A stretch of 64,000 bases of DNA, taken from contig JANCIK010000013.1 in NCBI GenBank assembly GCA_028532985.1, positions 2,046,001-2,110,000 of the forward strand. The letters run 5' to 3'. The position numbers and the translations under genes were made by a program. The notes under the pieces were generated by a model. The model was not told the DNA's origin and did not search any database. It was given only the letters and a program-made list of their open reading frames with translations. The stretch comes from Stropharia rugosoannulata. Lineage: Eukaryota; Basidiomycota; Agaricomycetes; Agaricales; Strophariaceae. Below are positions 23,575-35,640 of the stretch, piece after piece (the first letter of the stretch is position 1; every line of letters starts with the position of its first letter).

Positions 23575-24849
23575 CCTACTAAGAAATTTTTGATAACAAG
23601 GAGGAGTTACATAGGTTGGTTAAACAATGATAATGGGGACATAAAGCTACCTCCAACTTGATCTGCCCACCTGTCTGAAGTGGTTGTGTAGCCTTGGTTC
23701 CTCCTTTAATAACTACATCTGCTACTACCAGCTATGCCTTGATATATAACAGCTAGTAGACCGTTGCATAGGCACAAGCTGTCTTCCACCCTTTGTCCCA
23801 ACTGGTTTTGCTTAGAACTAAGTCCATAGACAATGCCTTTCCAAAAGCCTTTCTTATTCCCTAGCCATATGCATTAGTACTTATTGTAGAGTTTTCTATT
23901 TTTGAAAGTGCCTTATAAATGGCTGTCTTCAGTCATTGTAGAAGAATATGGGACATTATCTACATACAGGTAATTCCAACCTTATGGGCCCTGATTGGAG
24001 AACATTGGGCAAACATTAGCTTAGATGAAGTGTTGCCAGTTTACCTTTTGACACTCACCAGAATTTTCATGCAGTTGCACAAGGGCTATCTTCCTTTGTT
24101 TGTTTTGTTTTACCTTAGATATGTGGTGTACACATTCAAACATGCCCATTTCAAGCTCTACATAATCTGAATCAATCTCTGCCATTTTTGAGTGCATTTG
24201 CTATCCTGAGTCAAATATTATATCTATGTTCTGAATTTTTGGCATACAAGTATTTTAGAGTACTGGCTCTATATTGGTAAAGAGTTTGAGCCTTAAGTAA
24301 ATGCCCCTCATATCTAATTGTAGCAACTATCAATGCCCAGCTAGTGGTGCAAACCGGCGGGAGTATGTCACATGATATCATCCCATGGCAGCATAGCCTG
24401 ACATTTGAAGCTTTTTTGTATGACATCATCAGATCAGGTCCCAACAAGAACTTCAGCCTTGCCTGGAGAAAAACAGTGTCCATTTCAATGGTCATGTTTG
24501 TAGCCCACATATTTTTAAGTGATCTATCTTCAACCTTACATCAATACAGACAGAGTACAACAACAACAACTTTACTTACATAGGTCAATTTTAAAAATCT
24601 TAACAGTCCAGCTGTCCCTCAACATACGGTATGTTGATATGGCCATTCATAATGCACATTACTTCTACTTACCTATATCCAGGCTGAACTGTCTGATGGC
24701 AACCACCCTGGTCCTTCTCTTCTGGAAGACCACATTTCATGCAAGACAATCATGAGATTTGACCACAAGCATATTCCTGAATGTGTTGTTCATGTGCAAG
24801 GGATGATGGCCATTTCTATGTCTTCAACAACTGTGCATCCAAATGGACC

Positions 24850-25969
24850 CAGCGGATTTCTGTGTAAACACAGCCTTCGTGTAAAATAACATTGTGTGGT
24901 GGCATCTCTTAAGTGTATTAATGGACTAGGCTGTTCACTTCATCTTCGGAAGCTAATACAGAGGTGCAAATATACTATCAAGCAACCACATGCTTTATGG
25001 CATCTTGACAGCCATCACAAACTCATTCAATAGGGATTTGTTATCCATGGATTTGTTGATGAGTATAGCTATACAGTCAGTGTTTTTTTTACATCTACTA
25101 CACATGTTTGGATTAACATATTACTAGGTTGTTGCTTTACATACAAGCACAAATAACCATGCTTCGACTGTTCTTGATCTATTTCTGATAGCTATTGATG
25201 AATTTGGATTGCTATCCTGTCTATGCAGTGATCACAGAGGTGAAAACATGGCATGTGCTGTTTATATGGTGTTATGACAAGGTCCAAATAGAGCCAGTTT
25301 TATGTGGGAATTGTAAGAGTATCATACTTAACTAGACCTACATTCTTTTCATCTCTGATTACAGATCAACACATAATACATGCATTGAATGTATATGGGT
25401 TGAGGTTGGCACACACTTTGCACAGCAATGGCAGGCTTTCTTTACATGTTTAGAATGTCAACATCACCTTGATATTGGCAATGCAACACATCTCTGGCTT
25501 CTTTAGACCCTCTTTTTTCCTGACATGAATAAATATTGTGATGATTTCAAGAGAACATGGAACAGTCATCCAGTATGCAGAGCAGGTGGCAGTCCCAATG
25601 TATTGCATTTTGATGTCAGCACTTGATTTAAATTAATGAGTTTCTATATTTAGGATCTTTGGTTAATTGGTCAAGCTCGATTTGGAATTTACCAAGATGA
25701 ATGCAATGGACTCCATCCAAACACACTCAATGAATATTACAGAACTGATCAAGCAAGTCATCACATGGCAGCCAATGAAGATGTAATAATTGAGGATCTT
25801 GCATCAAAAATCTATGTAGGATAAAGTACTGAAACTTGTCATAAAGGCATCAATGTTGCACAAGGGCATAACCCATTTGACACTAGGAAAACAGAGACTC
25901 TCTTCTTCTCTGTCCTTGAAAATGTGATCAAGGCACAAGTGATACCAGCCAGGTTTGGAGTACTAAAGG
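24850..25969 (+). pseudogene. rva_4-type integrase core relic
   Basis: Matches the order of the integrase-core (RNase H-fold) proteins common in mushroom genomes: YTIKQPHALWHLDSHHKLIQ, then GFVIHGFVDEYS; TNNHASTVLDLFLIAIDEFG, then CSDHRGENM; a GPNRASFMWE segment; a WQAFFTCLECQHHLD..NATHLWLL piece; DLWLIGQARFGIYQDECNGLHP; and NPFDTRKTETLFFSVL. HHKLIQ-stop-GF should be HHKLIRWGF, so CGA-TGG became CAA-TAG. More stops and frame changes follow. It ends directly at the copia LTR at 25970. In the family this is a DDE-type core; here it is dead. Confidence 0.65.
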
Positions 25970-26172
25970 TGTTAAAAGCAGACGCTTATAGGCACAGAGA
26001 GCGCCCCTAACTCAGGTGGGATGGTAGTGGTAATAGATTAAGAGGCATCTACACTAGTACATGTTATATATACTACCAGAAGCGAACTAAGCTAAATGTG
26101 GAGCGAACTAATTATAGTCCACACTATCTAATCTTAACTGCTGATGGTGATGATTGCCTATGTAATCCAACA
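25970..26172 (-). repeat. Copia LTR (203 bp), 3' LTR of copy G
   Basis: Begins TGTTAAAAGCAGACGC and ends GTAATCCAACA. It pairs with the 203-bp LTR at 29752-29954 (same length and orientation, a few substitutions). The LTRs at 32355, 48432, 48902, 60112 and 63768 belong to a close subfamily. The flank is integrase relic sequence. No matching 5-bp target duplication is seen at 29955. Confidence 0.85.
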
Positions 26173-26904
26173 CTATCGGATGTCAAAACCTAAACAATTA
26201 GTCTATACCTATCTGTAGTAAAAGACTCCAAAAAGAATTAGGCAAAAATATGAACAGAAACCCAAGATATAAAGTACTTTACCTAGAGGGGGGAGGGGAA
26301 AGAAAAGTACATGGTGGGTTTTTGGGTTCCAAACAGCAATATAGAGTGTTTGATGAATTGTTAGAAAGCTACAGGCAAGGTGAGTTCAGCATAGAAAGAA
26401 TTAAGGAGATTGGAGACAAATCTATGTCAGAATCAATCAAATACCTCAAAACTCTGAAGTTTCACAACAACTTGAGATGGAGGATGCTTTGTCACCCCAC
26501 AAATCAAGCTGTCACAGGAACAGGTAGCTGGTGTAATTAAGTAGGTTCTCCAAATGTTTGATGCCCTGAAACTGTCTAGAAGCACACCTATGAATTAATC
26601 TGTCCCACCTAGGGGAAGGAGGACACCCAGATTGAGATTGCCTTTATATTCACTAAATTGTGCAATGAATGGTACTGTTAGATAGGTATTAATGAGATGA
26701 ATCAGGAAATGCAAATATGATAGTGTTTGGTCAGGTATTGATAGATATATGAGGAAAAATGTGTCCTAAGGGCACTTAACACCTATAAGATGGTACTTGG
26801 CAAGTACAGGATGGATTGCCATGATCTTGGAGACAGTTTGCAGAGGATTAGAATGCTCTTGAAGGTGCAATGAGAATTGAGAGTAAAGGTAGACAGAATC
26901 TGGA
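26173..26904. other. Unrecognised stretch inside copy G
   Basis: Lies between the 3' LTR and the broken pol of copy G, where reverse transcriptase and RNase H should be, but does not resemble them. A plus frame at 26250-26540 (SIERIKEIGDKSMSESIKYL) looks protein-like but is unidentified. It is probably foreign sequence acquired after deletion of the pol 3' half. Confidence 0.35.
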
Positions 26905-29043
26905 GTTATGGCATATTCAAGCAGAGACATATACAACACAACCAAAGACACAGAGATGGCTCATATCTGGTTTCTTGCCAAACCACTCAGTGTAGGGCAC
27001 AGAGTTGATCAGAGACAATGTAGGAAGCCTATTCCACATGTGAATGTAGGCCATGACAGCAAGTCACCAGAACAAGAGTGGGAGCTTTGTTTCTACAAGC
27101 ATTGCAGTGACGTGCTCAGCAATAGTGCGATTGGCACGTTCAGCTACACCATTCTGCTGAGGCTGATTGCATGTGCTGTGTCGTCTGTGAATGCTGCATT
27201 GCTCCATAAACTGTATGAACTCATTTGACATGTATTCACCAACCTTGTCATCCTGCATAGCCTTGATTTTTGCGTTTAGCTGATTCTCTGCATATGCCTT
27301 GTACACCTTGAATGCATCAAATGCATCTGACTTGCACTTCAGGAACATGACAGCATGCAGGTGAGTGCAGTCATCAATGAATGTGATCCAGTAGCAATGT
27401 CCCTCAGGTGTAGGCACTGAGAGCAGACCATGCAAGTCAGAATGCACCAATTCAAGAGGTTTGGTCAATTTGCGAGTTGAGCTTGGAAATGTGCCAGACA
27501 TCATCTTGCCAGCTAAGCATGGTTTGCAAATTGGATCTGGTTGCTGTTTTGACATTACGAGCATGCCAGTGACCAGGTCCTTGGAAAGCAGCTTGTTGAT
27601 GTGTGCATGGCTGTGATGTCTGCAACAACAATGCCAGAGCTCAGCATTCAGAGGTAGAGTTGACATTGCATTTGCAGACTGTGTAGCAGACTCTGTGAGT
27701 GCATTCAGGATACCACTGTGAGATGCAGTAATCGTTGCAGTGAACAGAGTCTTGCTGTTTTGCTTGAAGTGCATAGTACTGTCATCAACTTCCATAATCA
27801 TGCCTTTGTGTTTGGTGAGGTATAAACATGCAAGTAGATTATTCTTAAGCAATGGTACATGTAAAACACAAGATATCTCTACAGAAGGCACTTCCTTCCC
27901 ATTAATAACCGGGTGGATGACAACTGACCCTATACCGGCCGAGTATACTATAGTATGGTCTGCAAGACAAATGGGAACAATGTGAGGCTTGTAATCGTAC
28001 ATCCATTCTTGATGAGGCATCATATGGCTAGTAGTGCCCGTGTCTGCAAGCCATTCATAGTTAGTGTCAATGCCAGAGTCATTAGAAGAGCAAGCACTTG
28101 CAGAACCAGCAAACTCTTCAGTTGATTCACTTTCTTCCTTCGCAGCATTTGCCTTCTGCTTGCCCTTCCCTCTTCCCTTCGATTTCCCTTGCTTCTGCAA
28201 TGCGCCCTGTTGTGCAGACGACCTTGCATCCTTCTGTGCATGCTCAAATCGAAAACACATCGGTTGCATGTGTCTGTCTAACCTGCAAAACATGCATGGG
28301 CCAGTAGGCGAGTCCGAGACCGCTTTCTGGCATGCAGCAAGTGCAAGTGCAACAGCAGATGCTTCAGCAGCACGATGTCGACATTGTGCTTCCTCTGTCA
28401 CAAAGGCCTGCTGCAGCACAGTCTTGTTGAGAGTGTCTCGAAGCAACAGAGACAATGCAAATGCACTGTACTCATCTGGTAGTGCACAGATAAGTGTCAT
28501 GCAGGTGAGTTCTTCATCCAAGTTAGTGAGGTTGTACTTGTCAGGTTGCAAATCCTGGATCCTGCGAATGGCAGTGTCCACTCTGTTCATCTAAGACTGC
28601 AAGGTCTCGTCTTCCTGCTTCCTGATAGAGAACAGGTCGTCGTAGGCATTGAAGCATGTACATGGACGCTTCTGGAGGTGCACAGATGCGAGTGCAGACC
28701 ACATCTTGACTGGATCGTCAGAATCATTGTTAAGATGTATCATTTGGTCATTCTCCACTGCCAGGAAGATAATGCCAGCTGCCTTGTCCCATTTCGTTAA
28801 CCATGCTTCAAGTGCAGTCTCCTCAACTGCAGTAGGCGGTGAGGACACTCTGGGTTTGGTAGATTCACCAGAAACGATGCACCAAACACCATGAGAACGA
28901 AGCCAGTCCTTCATGGATGCAGACCATGATGGATAGTTGACAGAGTTCAATTTGGGGAATTGAGGTGTTGATGAAGAAGACATAATTGCGGAACAATGAG
29001 AGATGCAATTGACGTGAGAGTGGGTGGACCGATAGTCGAACAC
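26905..29043 (-). pseudogene. Copia copy G: gag-protease-integrase, no reverse transcriptase
   Basis: Read from 29043. The gag start is MSSSSTPQFPKLNSVNYPSW, then a stop after DETLQS (about 28591). From 28590 a 508-codon frame carries the end of gag, the CCHC knuckle CMFCRLDRHMQPMC, protease active site WLADTGTTSH, the gag-pre-integrase H/C motif, and integrase (LVHSDLHG, FIDDCTHLHAV, then NGVAERANRTIAEH). It continues with shifts to VFGC near 26930 and stops. Everything from there to the 3' LTR is replaced, so it cannot transpose by itself. Confidence 0.8.
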
Positions 29044-29751
29044 GCGAAACCTAGGACTGCCAAGTTATAGGGGTAACAATGACAAACTCGAGGCATGGCG
29101 ACAACGACAAAATTGGAGTTGCAAACTCGAGGAGTTGAGCACTTGGGTACTAAAGTGTGAATTGCTCAACAACAATGCAACTGATCAAGATGAGAGTTGG
29201 GGGCTCGATGTATCGATGATGAAGGAAATGGTATGCTGAGTTGCAACGGAGTCAACGTCGATGCAAGGCCCCAGTGAGCTGAACAAATTTTGAGGTCCTA
29301 ACTTGAGGAGTTGAGCACTCTGGTGAAGACCGGTTGATTGCTGAAGAACAACAGATCATAGTGACGTGGCAGTTGGTGGGCAGCAAGGGGATTGTATGAA
29401 GAGTGAATCCTCGAAAGAACGGAGTGGGGCAACGATCAGGGAAGCTGTAAAAGTGCAAAAGAGCGGACAGCTCTGGGAAGCCAAAAGCTGAAGCAGTCTC
29501 TGGTGAAACCAAGAGAGTGCAGAGGACCTGTAAAGAAAAAGAGCGAATTGTGCAAGGACTGATTGAGCTGGCAGAACAAGAGTGGTACCAGAACAACAGT
29601 CGTGACATGGCAGTTCTGCTCGTGACACAACAAGGCAAAACGAGCACGAATAAGTGTTAGGTTAAGTACCAAGCCACCCAGGTGAAAGGAGAGTGAGAAT
29701 AAGAGAGAGTAGCAATGAGTAGGTACTGTTCAGAGCACAGGGCTCATAACC
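29044..29751 (-). promoter_or_regulatory. Copia leader with half-tRNA primer site
   Basis: The 5' leader of copy G. Next to the LTR, 29738-29751 reads CAGGGCTCATAACC on the plus strand (GGTTATGAGCCCTG on the element strand). It is complementary to the anticodon stem-loop of initiator tRNA-Met rather than to a tRNA 3' end. The rest of the leader has no ATG-initiated long frame and resembles the leaders at 47714-48431 and 63050-63767 only in part. Confidence 0.7.
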
Positions 29752-29954
29752 TGTTAAAAGCAGATGCTTATAGGCACAGAGAGCGCCCCTAATACAGGTG
29801 GGATGGTAGTGGTTATGGATTAAGAGGCATCTACACTAGTACATGCTATATATACTACCAGAAGCAAACTAAGCTAAATGTGGAGTGAACTAATTATAGT
29901 CCGCACTATCTAATCTTAACTGCTGATGGTGATGATTGCCTATGTAATCTAACA
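29752..29954 (-). repeat. Copia LTR (203 bp), 5' LTR of copy G
   Basis: TGTTAAAAGCAGATGC to GTAATCTAACA, directly preceded on the left by the primer-binding site. On the right it abuts, without spacer, the pol sequence of a plus-strand copy at codon GWQFYNPS, giving a head-to-head junction. Confidence 0.85.
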
Positions 29955-32311
29955 GGCTGGCAGTTCTACAATCCGTCCACTAAGAAGTATGTGATCTCTG
30001 AACGTGCTATCTTTGATGAACACAGTTTTCCTGGTTTGAAGGTCACTTCACCAATCAACCTGTTTCCAAAGGGCATGCCTTCACACTTCTCATATATGCC
30101 AGATTCTGGGGGGGATTCAACTGCTGCCTATTTGCCTGACTTGGATACTGATGACTCAGACACACCAACTGCACCACCTTTGGTGGGACCAGCACCATCT
30201 GACTTGTCATCTGATGACGAACAAGATGCACCTACTCCCAAATCGCAGAAACCAACTGCTAGTGCGAAATCATTGAGTTTACCAAAGTTCTCAACTATGC
30301 CCAATTCACATTCTGGGAAATTGCATGTGCATTCCGGTCCAACTACTGGTCCTAGCAAGTCAAGTCAAGTACCATCAGATAGGGCATCAAAAGACAAGTC
30401 TGACAGTACCACACCCAAGTTGGAGTCATCACATCACATTCTGCAATCGTCGAAAACACCAACATGCTCAACTCGACAAGATCAGCATTCTGCTGCAAAT
30501 GTGCCCCAACTGCCTTGCACTGTTGCAACTCCCATTCCTGTGGAACCCAAAGTTATTGCTGAGCCTCTGAGACGCACTACACATGAATCTCGTCCTCCTG
30601 GCGAATGGTGGAAAGTCAAACCTGCTGCTGTACCTCTACTGCTGTCTACACCACCTTCTGAGACAGACAACCTTGATAACAACGAACTTGACAGTTACAC
30701 TGTTGACAAAGGTTTGGAAGAGGTTCAGTTTGCTGGTGCTGCTACTGTCTTGGATCCCAAGAACTACAAGCAGGCACTCAAGGGCGACAATGCAGACAGA
30801 TGGCGAGATGCAGCAAATGCAGAGTACAACACACTGCTGCAGAACAACACATGGGAAATTGTCAACTTGCCACCTGGTGCAAAGGCTATTGGTTCTGGTT
30901 GGGTCTTCAAGGTCAAACGTCATGCAGATGGCACTGTGGAGCGTTATAAGGCTCGTATTGTCGCAAAGGGCTACAGTCAGCGTCCTGGAGTTGATTACAC
31001 CGAAGTCTTTGCTCCCACCTTCCGTCCAGCAACCTTGCGCATGATACTGGCTATTGCAGCTGCAGAGGACCTCGAGCTACGCTCTGTGGACATTTCGTCT
31101 GCATTCACCAACGGTGACTTGGATGAGGACATCTACATGCTGCAGCCTGAGGGATTCCATGAAGGTGCACCAAACAAGGTCTGCAAGCTGCGCAAGTCAC
31201 TTTATGGTCTCAAGCAATCAGCTAGGCAGTGGAACACGAAGTTGCATTCAGTTCTCACTGATATGGGTTTCAAGCGAGTGGAAGCAGACAGATCAGTGTA
31301 CATCTACTCAGATGGCACAGTTCGCATTTCTGTGCCTATCTACATTGACGACATCACGTTTGCATCCAAATCGACTTCATCCATTGACCGTGCTGTGAAG
31401 CAACTCAGTGAATGATTCAAATGCAGGGATCTCAGTGCTACGGAGTTTCTACTTGGTGTTGGCATTACCAGGGATCGCAGCAAACGCAAGATTTTGCTTC
31501 ACCAGCGCCAGTTCATTCTGGACATGCTTGAACATTACAGTATGCAAGATGCAATTCCTGTCACCACTCCCATGTCAGCTGGCACTGTCCTCACTCGTGC
31601 AATGGCACCTAGCAGTTCTGACGACATCGAGTTCATGCAAAATGTTCCCTACCTCAGCGCCATTGGTTCTCTCCAGTATCTCGCTACAATGACATGTCCT
31701 GACATTGCACACACTGTGTCCTATCTCGCACGCTTCAACAGCAATCCTGGACCGCAGCATTGGACAGCAGTCAAGCACTTGTTCAAGTATCTGAAAGGAA
31801 CACTTGAGTACAAGTTGGTTTACTCTGGTTTGCTTGGTACAGACCTTTTCACAACTTACTGTGATGCTGCACACAGCAATTGCAAGGACACTGGATGTTC
31901 TACAGGTGGATACATCGTTCTAATGGCTGGTGGTGCAATTAGCTGGTATAGCAAGTTGCAGAGCATTGTGACGCTCTCTACCACTAAAGCTGAGTTCGTT
32001 GCTGCTGTTAAGGCTGGCAAGGAGATCTCCTGGATGCGCAACATACTTCGCGAGTTTGGCTTCATGATTCTGGTTCCCTCCACACTGCACATTGACAACC
32101 AGTCTGCTATCAGTGTATTGAAAAACCCAGAGCACCACAGACGCATGAAGCACCTTGACCTTCGTTTTTACTGGCTACACGATGCTGTACAGAACAGAGT
32201 CATCACACCTTCATTTATACCCACAACACAACAGGTGGCTGACATTCTTACCAAACTGCTCTCTGCAGCGAAAGTAGATTACTGTCACTCTCACATGGGA
32301 GTTCGACCATA
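29955..32311 (+). pseudogene. Copia copy H: reverse transcriptase-RNase H half
   Basis: Starts inside the integrase/RT linker (GWQFYNPSTKKYVISERA), followed by a Ser/Pro-rich linker and reverse transcriptase. RT motifs include TWEIVNLPPGAKAIGSGWVF, VDISSAFTNGDLDEDIYM, YGLKQSARQW and an active site IYIDDITFA (YxDD type). A TGA at 31413-31415 replaces an Arg codon (R in copy K). The same frame resumes with RNase H (YCDAAHSNCKDTG, TTKAEFVAA) and ends at 32311 with MGVRP. It differs from copy K at many CpG sites by C-to-T/G-to-A. It is missing gag, protease and integrase. Confidence 0.85.
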
Positions 32312-32354
32312 GTGTATATACTGTAGTATAGAGACTGCCTTGGTCATGGGGGAG

Positions 32355-32558
32355 TGTTAGATTACATAGGATTGGACTGACCATCAGCAGTAGATTAGAT
32401 ATTGCGTACTATAATTAGTACGCTCCATATATAGTTAATCTCGCTTATGGTAGTATATAAGGCATGTACTAGTGTAGATGCCTCTTAATCTCTTACCACC
32501 ATCATCTCTGTGTGAGTTAGGTTCGCTCTCTGCGCCTGTAAGCAGTCTGTTTTCAACA
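32355..32558 (+). repeat. Copia 3' LTR of copy H (204 bp)
   Basis: Preceded by the polypurine tract ATGGGGGAG (32346-32354). TGTTAGATTACATAGG to CTGTTTTCAACA. The right flank is a LINE fragment, not a target duplication. Confidence 0.85.
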
Positions 32559-33437
32559 CGCAAAGCGGTAGCTGACCAGCAACTATGAGCCTGGTGTCAA
32601 CTGTTCTTTCGAGACACAGATCAAGCAGGACATAATTTCCTCCAGCTCGATTCTATCAACAGAGAGCATTGTATCAAGCCATCATACACCAAGGGCAGAT
32701 CATGGCTTTCATCTTGTGGGGATTCTATTTCTCTCACATCGTGCATGACCCGGTGCCTACTAGGGCATGCGCCCATCGGCGCTTATTTTAAGTGCTTCAA
32801 TATCGACGAACAATACTCCTGTAACTGTGGGGTCCTCCTCCAGACCAGGCAACATCTGTTTGAATGTCCCTTACTCAAACACTCACACGATGGTGTTCTG
32901 ACTTACCTCTCTATGCTCCTCAAATTCTTGCAAGACAACCCTACTGTCTTTGCTAACTCTCCCCCTGCTGGGGTAGGACAACAGCTTTGGAGGCCTTGCA
33001 GTGATTGTGATGATTGCCAGTCTTGGTCAGCTTCGGCATTAATGGCTTGTATCCCACCAGCCTGTCCCCCATCCTTAAATGGTGCATGACAAGTGACTGT
33101 TGGGGTTTTCCAGGTCTCATCACCAGAAGGGGTTTGGACAAAGCCATTAGGTGCGGTGCATGGTGAACCATACTGGGCACTTCGGCCATCACAGAGTAAG
33201 GAGCCTCCTCTAGCTTTTCTGCTATGACACACTTCGAGTTGGTGTGTCTCGGCCTTGTCTGATGCATTATGTGCTTTGCCCATTCCATGCATCGCATCTC
33301 ACCCAGGGAGGATGCTTCCCCATCTACTGTAGGTAGTATTCTGTGATGTAAATTACAGCGCGGACTGTGTTCGGACACCGCATAATAAATTGGCTCATGC
33401 CATGAAAAAAAATAAAAAAATAAAAAATAAAAAAAAG
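32559..33437 (+). mobile_element. 5'-truncated LINE copy with A-rich tail
   Basis: Matches the 3' ~880 bp of the full-length LINE at 50642-57014. It begins CGCAAAGCGG within ORF2 after RNase H, includes the C-terminal frame (RCLLGHAPIGAYFKCFNIDE, CNCGVLLQTRQHLFECPLLK) ending near 32970, then the 3' untranslated region and an A-rich tail broken by single Ts (33402-33437). 5' truncation and the A-tail are hallmarks of target-primed reverse transcription. The two flanks are copia sequences in opposite orientation with no clear target duplication. Confidence 0.9.
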
Positions 33438-34805
33438 AGTAGATGTACACTGACCTGTCTGCTTCCACACACTTGAAACCCATATCAGTGAGAACTGAAT
33501 GCAACTTCGTGTTCCACTGCCTAGCTGATTGCTTGAGACTGTAAAGCGACTTGCACAGCTTGCAGACCTTGTTTGGTGTGCCTTCATGGAATCCCTCAGG
33601 TTGCAGCATGTAGATGTCCTCATCCAAGTCACCATTGGTGAATGCAGACAAAATATCCACAGAGCATAGCTCAAGGTCCTCAGTAGCTGCAATAGCCAGT
33701 ATCATGCACAAGGTTGCTGGACGGAAGGTGGGAGCAAAGACTTCAGTGTAGTGCAGTTGTTGATGAATGTGATCCAGTAGCGATGTCCCTCAGGTGTAGG
33801 CACTGAGAGCGGACCATGCAAGTGAGAATGCACCAATTCAAGCAGTTTCGTTGATTTGCGAGTTGAGCTCGGAAATGTACCAGACATCATCTTGCCAGCT
33901 AAGCATGCTTTGCAAATCGGATCTGGCTGCTCTTTCGATGTTACAAGCATGCCAGTGACCAGGTCCTTGGAAAGCAGCTTGTTGATGTGTGCATGGCTGT
34001 GATGTCCGCAACAACAATGCCAGAGCTCTGCATTGAGGGGTAGAGTGGATGACAACTAAGCAGAGCATGCAGATTCGCAAATGGGATGTGTGAGACCATC
34101 CAGAATGGCAGAGTGCGATGCATTGATAGTTGCAGTGAAGATGGTCTTGCCAGAGCAGTTGAAGTACATCTTCTTTGCATCAATCTCAATCAGGATGCCA
34201 GAGCACTTGGTGAGGTACAGGCATGCAAGCAGGTTGTTGTGCAACTTGGGGACATGCAGAACGTGTTTGATGACTACAGCATCTGCTTTCTTGCCATTGA
34301 TGACTGGATGGAACACCACATTGCTAACACCCTCAGAGTAGACGATAGAATCATCTGCAAGACGAATTGGGACACAGTGAGGTTTGTACTCCACAATCCA
34401 GTCTCGATGAGGCGTCATATGGCTAGTTGCACCTGTATCTGCGAGCCAGTCGAAATCGTTGCCTTGTGTGTCACCCGTAGCAAGTGCAGACGCAAAACCT
34501 GCATACTCCATGATTTGCAACGTCTCCTCTGCTGGGGGCAAAGCAGAGTGTGCCATTGCACCAATAGCTGCCAGAGTCGACCACATGCTAACTGGGTCAT
34601 GCAGAATGTGAGCCAATTGTGATTAGAGCTCGTTCTGAACATGACTGTGGATGTAGTCAGCAGCAGCAGTTGACTTGCTTGTCCATATGTTGTGTGCCTC
34701 GATCTCAGCCATAGACAGCGTGAGAGAGAGCACAGGACACTTGCATTCACCTGTAACCAAATGCCATAGCTCCTGAGAGCGTAACCATGCTTTCATGTTG
34801 CAAGA
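33438..34805 (-). pseudogene. Copia copy I, 3' part (left of the KDZ insertion)
   Basis: Read from 34805: gag (continuing the frame interrupted by the KDZ element), a stop after HVQNEL near 34623, protease WLADTGATSHM, a stop after SACSA, gag-pre-integrase, and integrase to WITFINNCT. A deletion then fuses integrase to reverse transcriptase (FAPTFRPATLCMILAIA) near 33748. RT ends at YIYS, where the LINE A-tail begins. Several stops and this internal deletion make it inactive. The other half lies at 47649-48431. Confidence 0.8.
34801..34805. repeat. Left target-site duplication of the KDZ element
   Basis: CAAGA at 34801-34805 repeats at 47649-47653. The empty site, seen in copia copy M near 62990 (GTTGCAAGACCAGAG), has it once. 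If the terminal CCA of the element is counted as target instead, the duplication is the 8-bp CAAGACCA (34801-34808 and 47649-47656). The sequence cannot separate the two. Confidence 0.85.
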
Positions 34806-35640
34806 CCACATAGGACAGTGGCTGGGTACCATAGTATATGGGACCTCAGTAAACTATTAGTATACCGTAGATCACGGGCCCATTTTCAACAAATGGCAAC
34901 CTAGTATAATACCGTGATCTACGGGGCTAATGGCAACCTATCTTAGTACCGTGTTTCACAGGGCCATTTTCAACAAATGGCATCCGCATAAATAGGTAGG
35001 TAAATCCGGCAGAACCAGAAAGTTAAATAATTAAAAAGCGGTAAAATCGGCAGCGATGTGCGTAAAAAGAGGTAAATTCGGCGGCATTATAATTTTCACA
35101 AAATGAATTCCGGCAGTTGTACTGAAAACACCATTTCTATCCGGCAGATATAGTCACATGATTTTCTCAAATTTCACGGGGCTAGTGGTAAATATTTTAA
35201 TACCATGTGCTATAGACTCATTTTCAACAAATGGACTTGTGAGAGTTTCGATGAGCCGGCTGGAAGAAATCCGGCGGCAAGGTGATGGTGGATGAGAATG
35301 GCCTGTCACTCCTCTCCGACTTATCCAAAGCTGATGGAATGTACCCAAACTGCCCAAAATACTTCCACCCAGCTATCCTTTACGGAGTGGACCAATTGGG
35401 TTACCAGGGGCATGTATTCCTTGCCTGGAACAGGGAATCATTTTAGCAGGTGAAGCTAAGCGGTCTGCCAAACCACCAAATTGGCTTTCTCCGCCGGTAA
35501 ATGTGATATTCCCGGCAAGAACCTAGTGCAATTCAGCGTCACAGGAGCGAAGAGAGTCGGTCACCAGCATCATAAGGGTTTTTGGAAGATTTGGATTTGA
35601 TGCCTACAACAGAGACATAACTCCAAATGTTACCCCATGA
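34806..35640. repeat. Left terminal inverted repeat of the KDZ element
   Basis: Near-identical in inverse to 46815-47648. For example, 35154-35357 and 47097-47300 translate to the same 67 residues on opposite strands. The outer ~180 bp contain repeated blocks CCATTTGTTGAAAATGGGCC / CCGTGATCTACGG, good candidates for transposase-binding sites. The inner part continues as the arm of a large palindrome. Confidence 0.9.

Noticed and set aside
25961..29960. Copy G as a simple nested insertion into copia copy H
   Set aside because: The left flank is integrase-relic DNA rather than the 5' half of H, and no 5-bp target duplication matches.
35154..35357. 67-codon frame in the KDZ terminal repeat, identical at 47097-47300
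   Set aside because: It lies in the inverted repeat and has no homologue in the older copy's repeat. Identity is of the DNA, not evidence for a protein.
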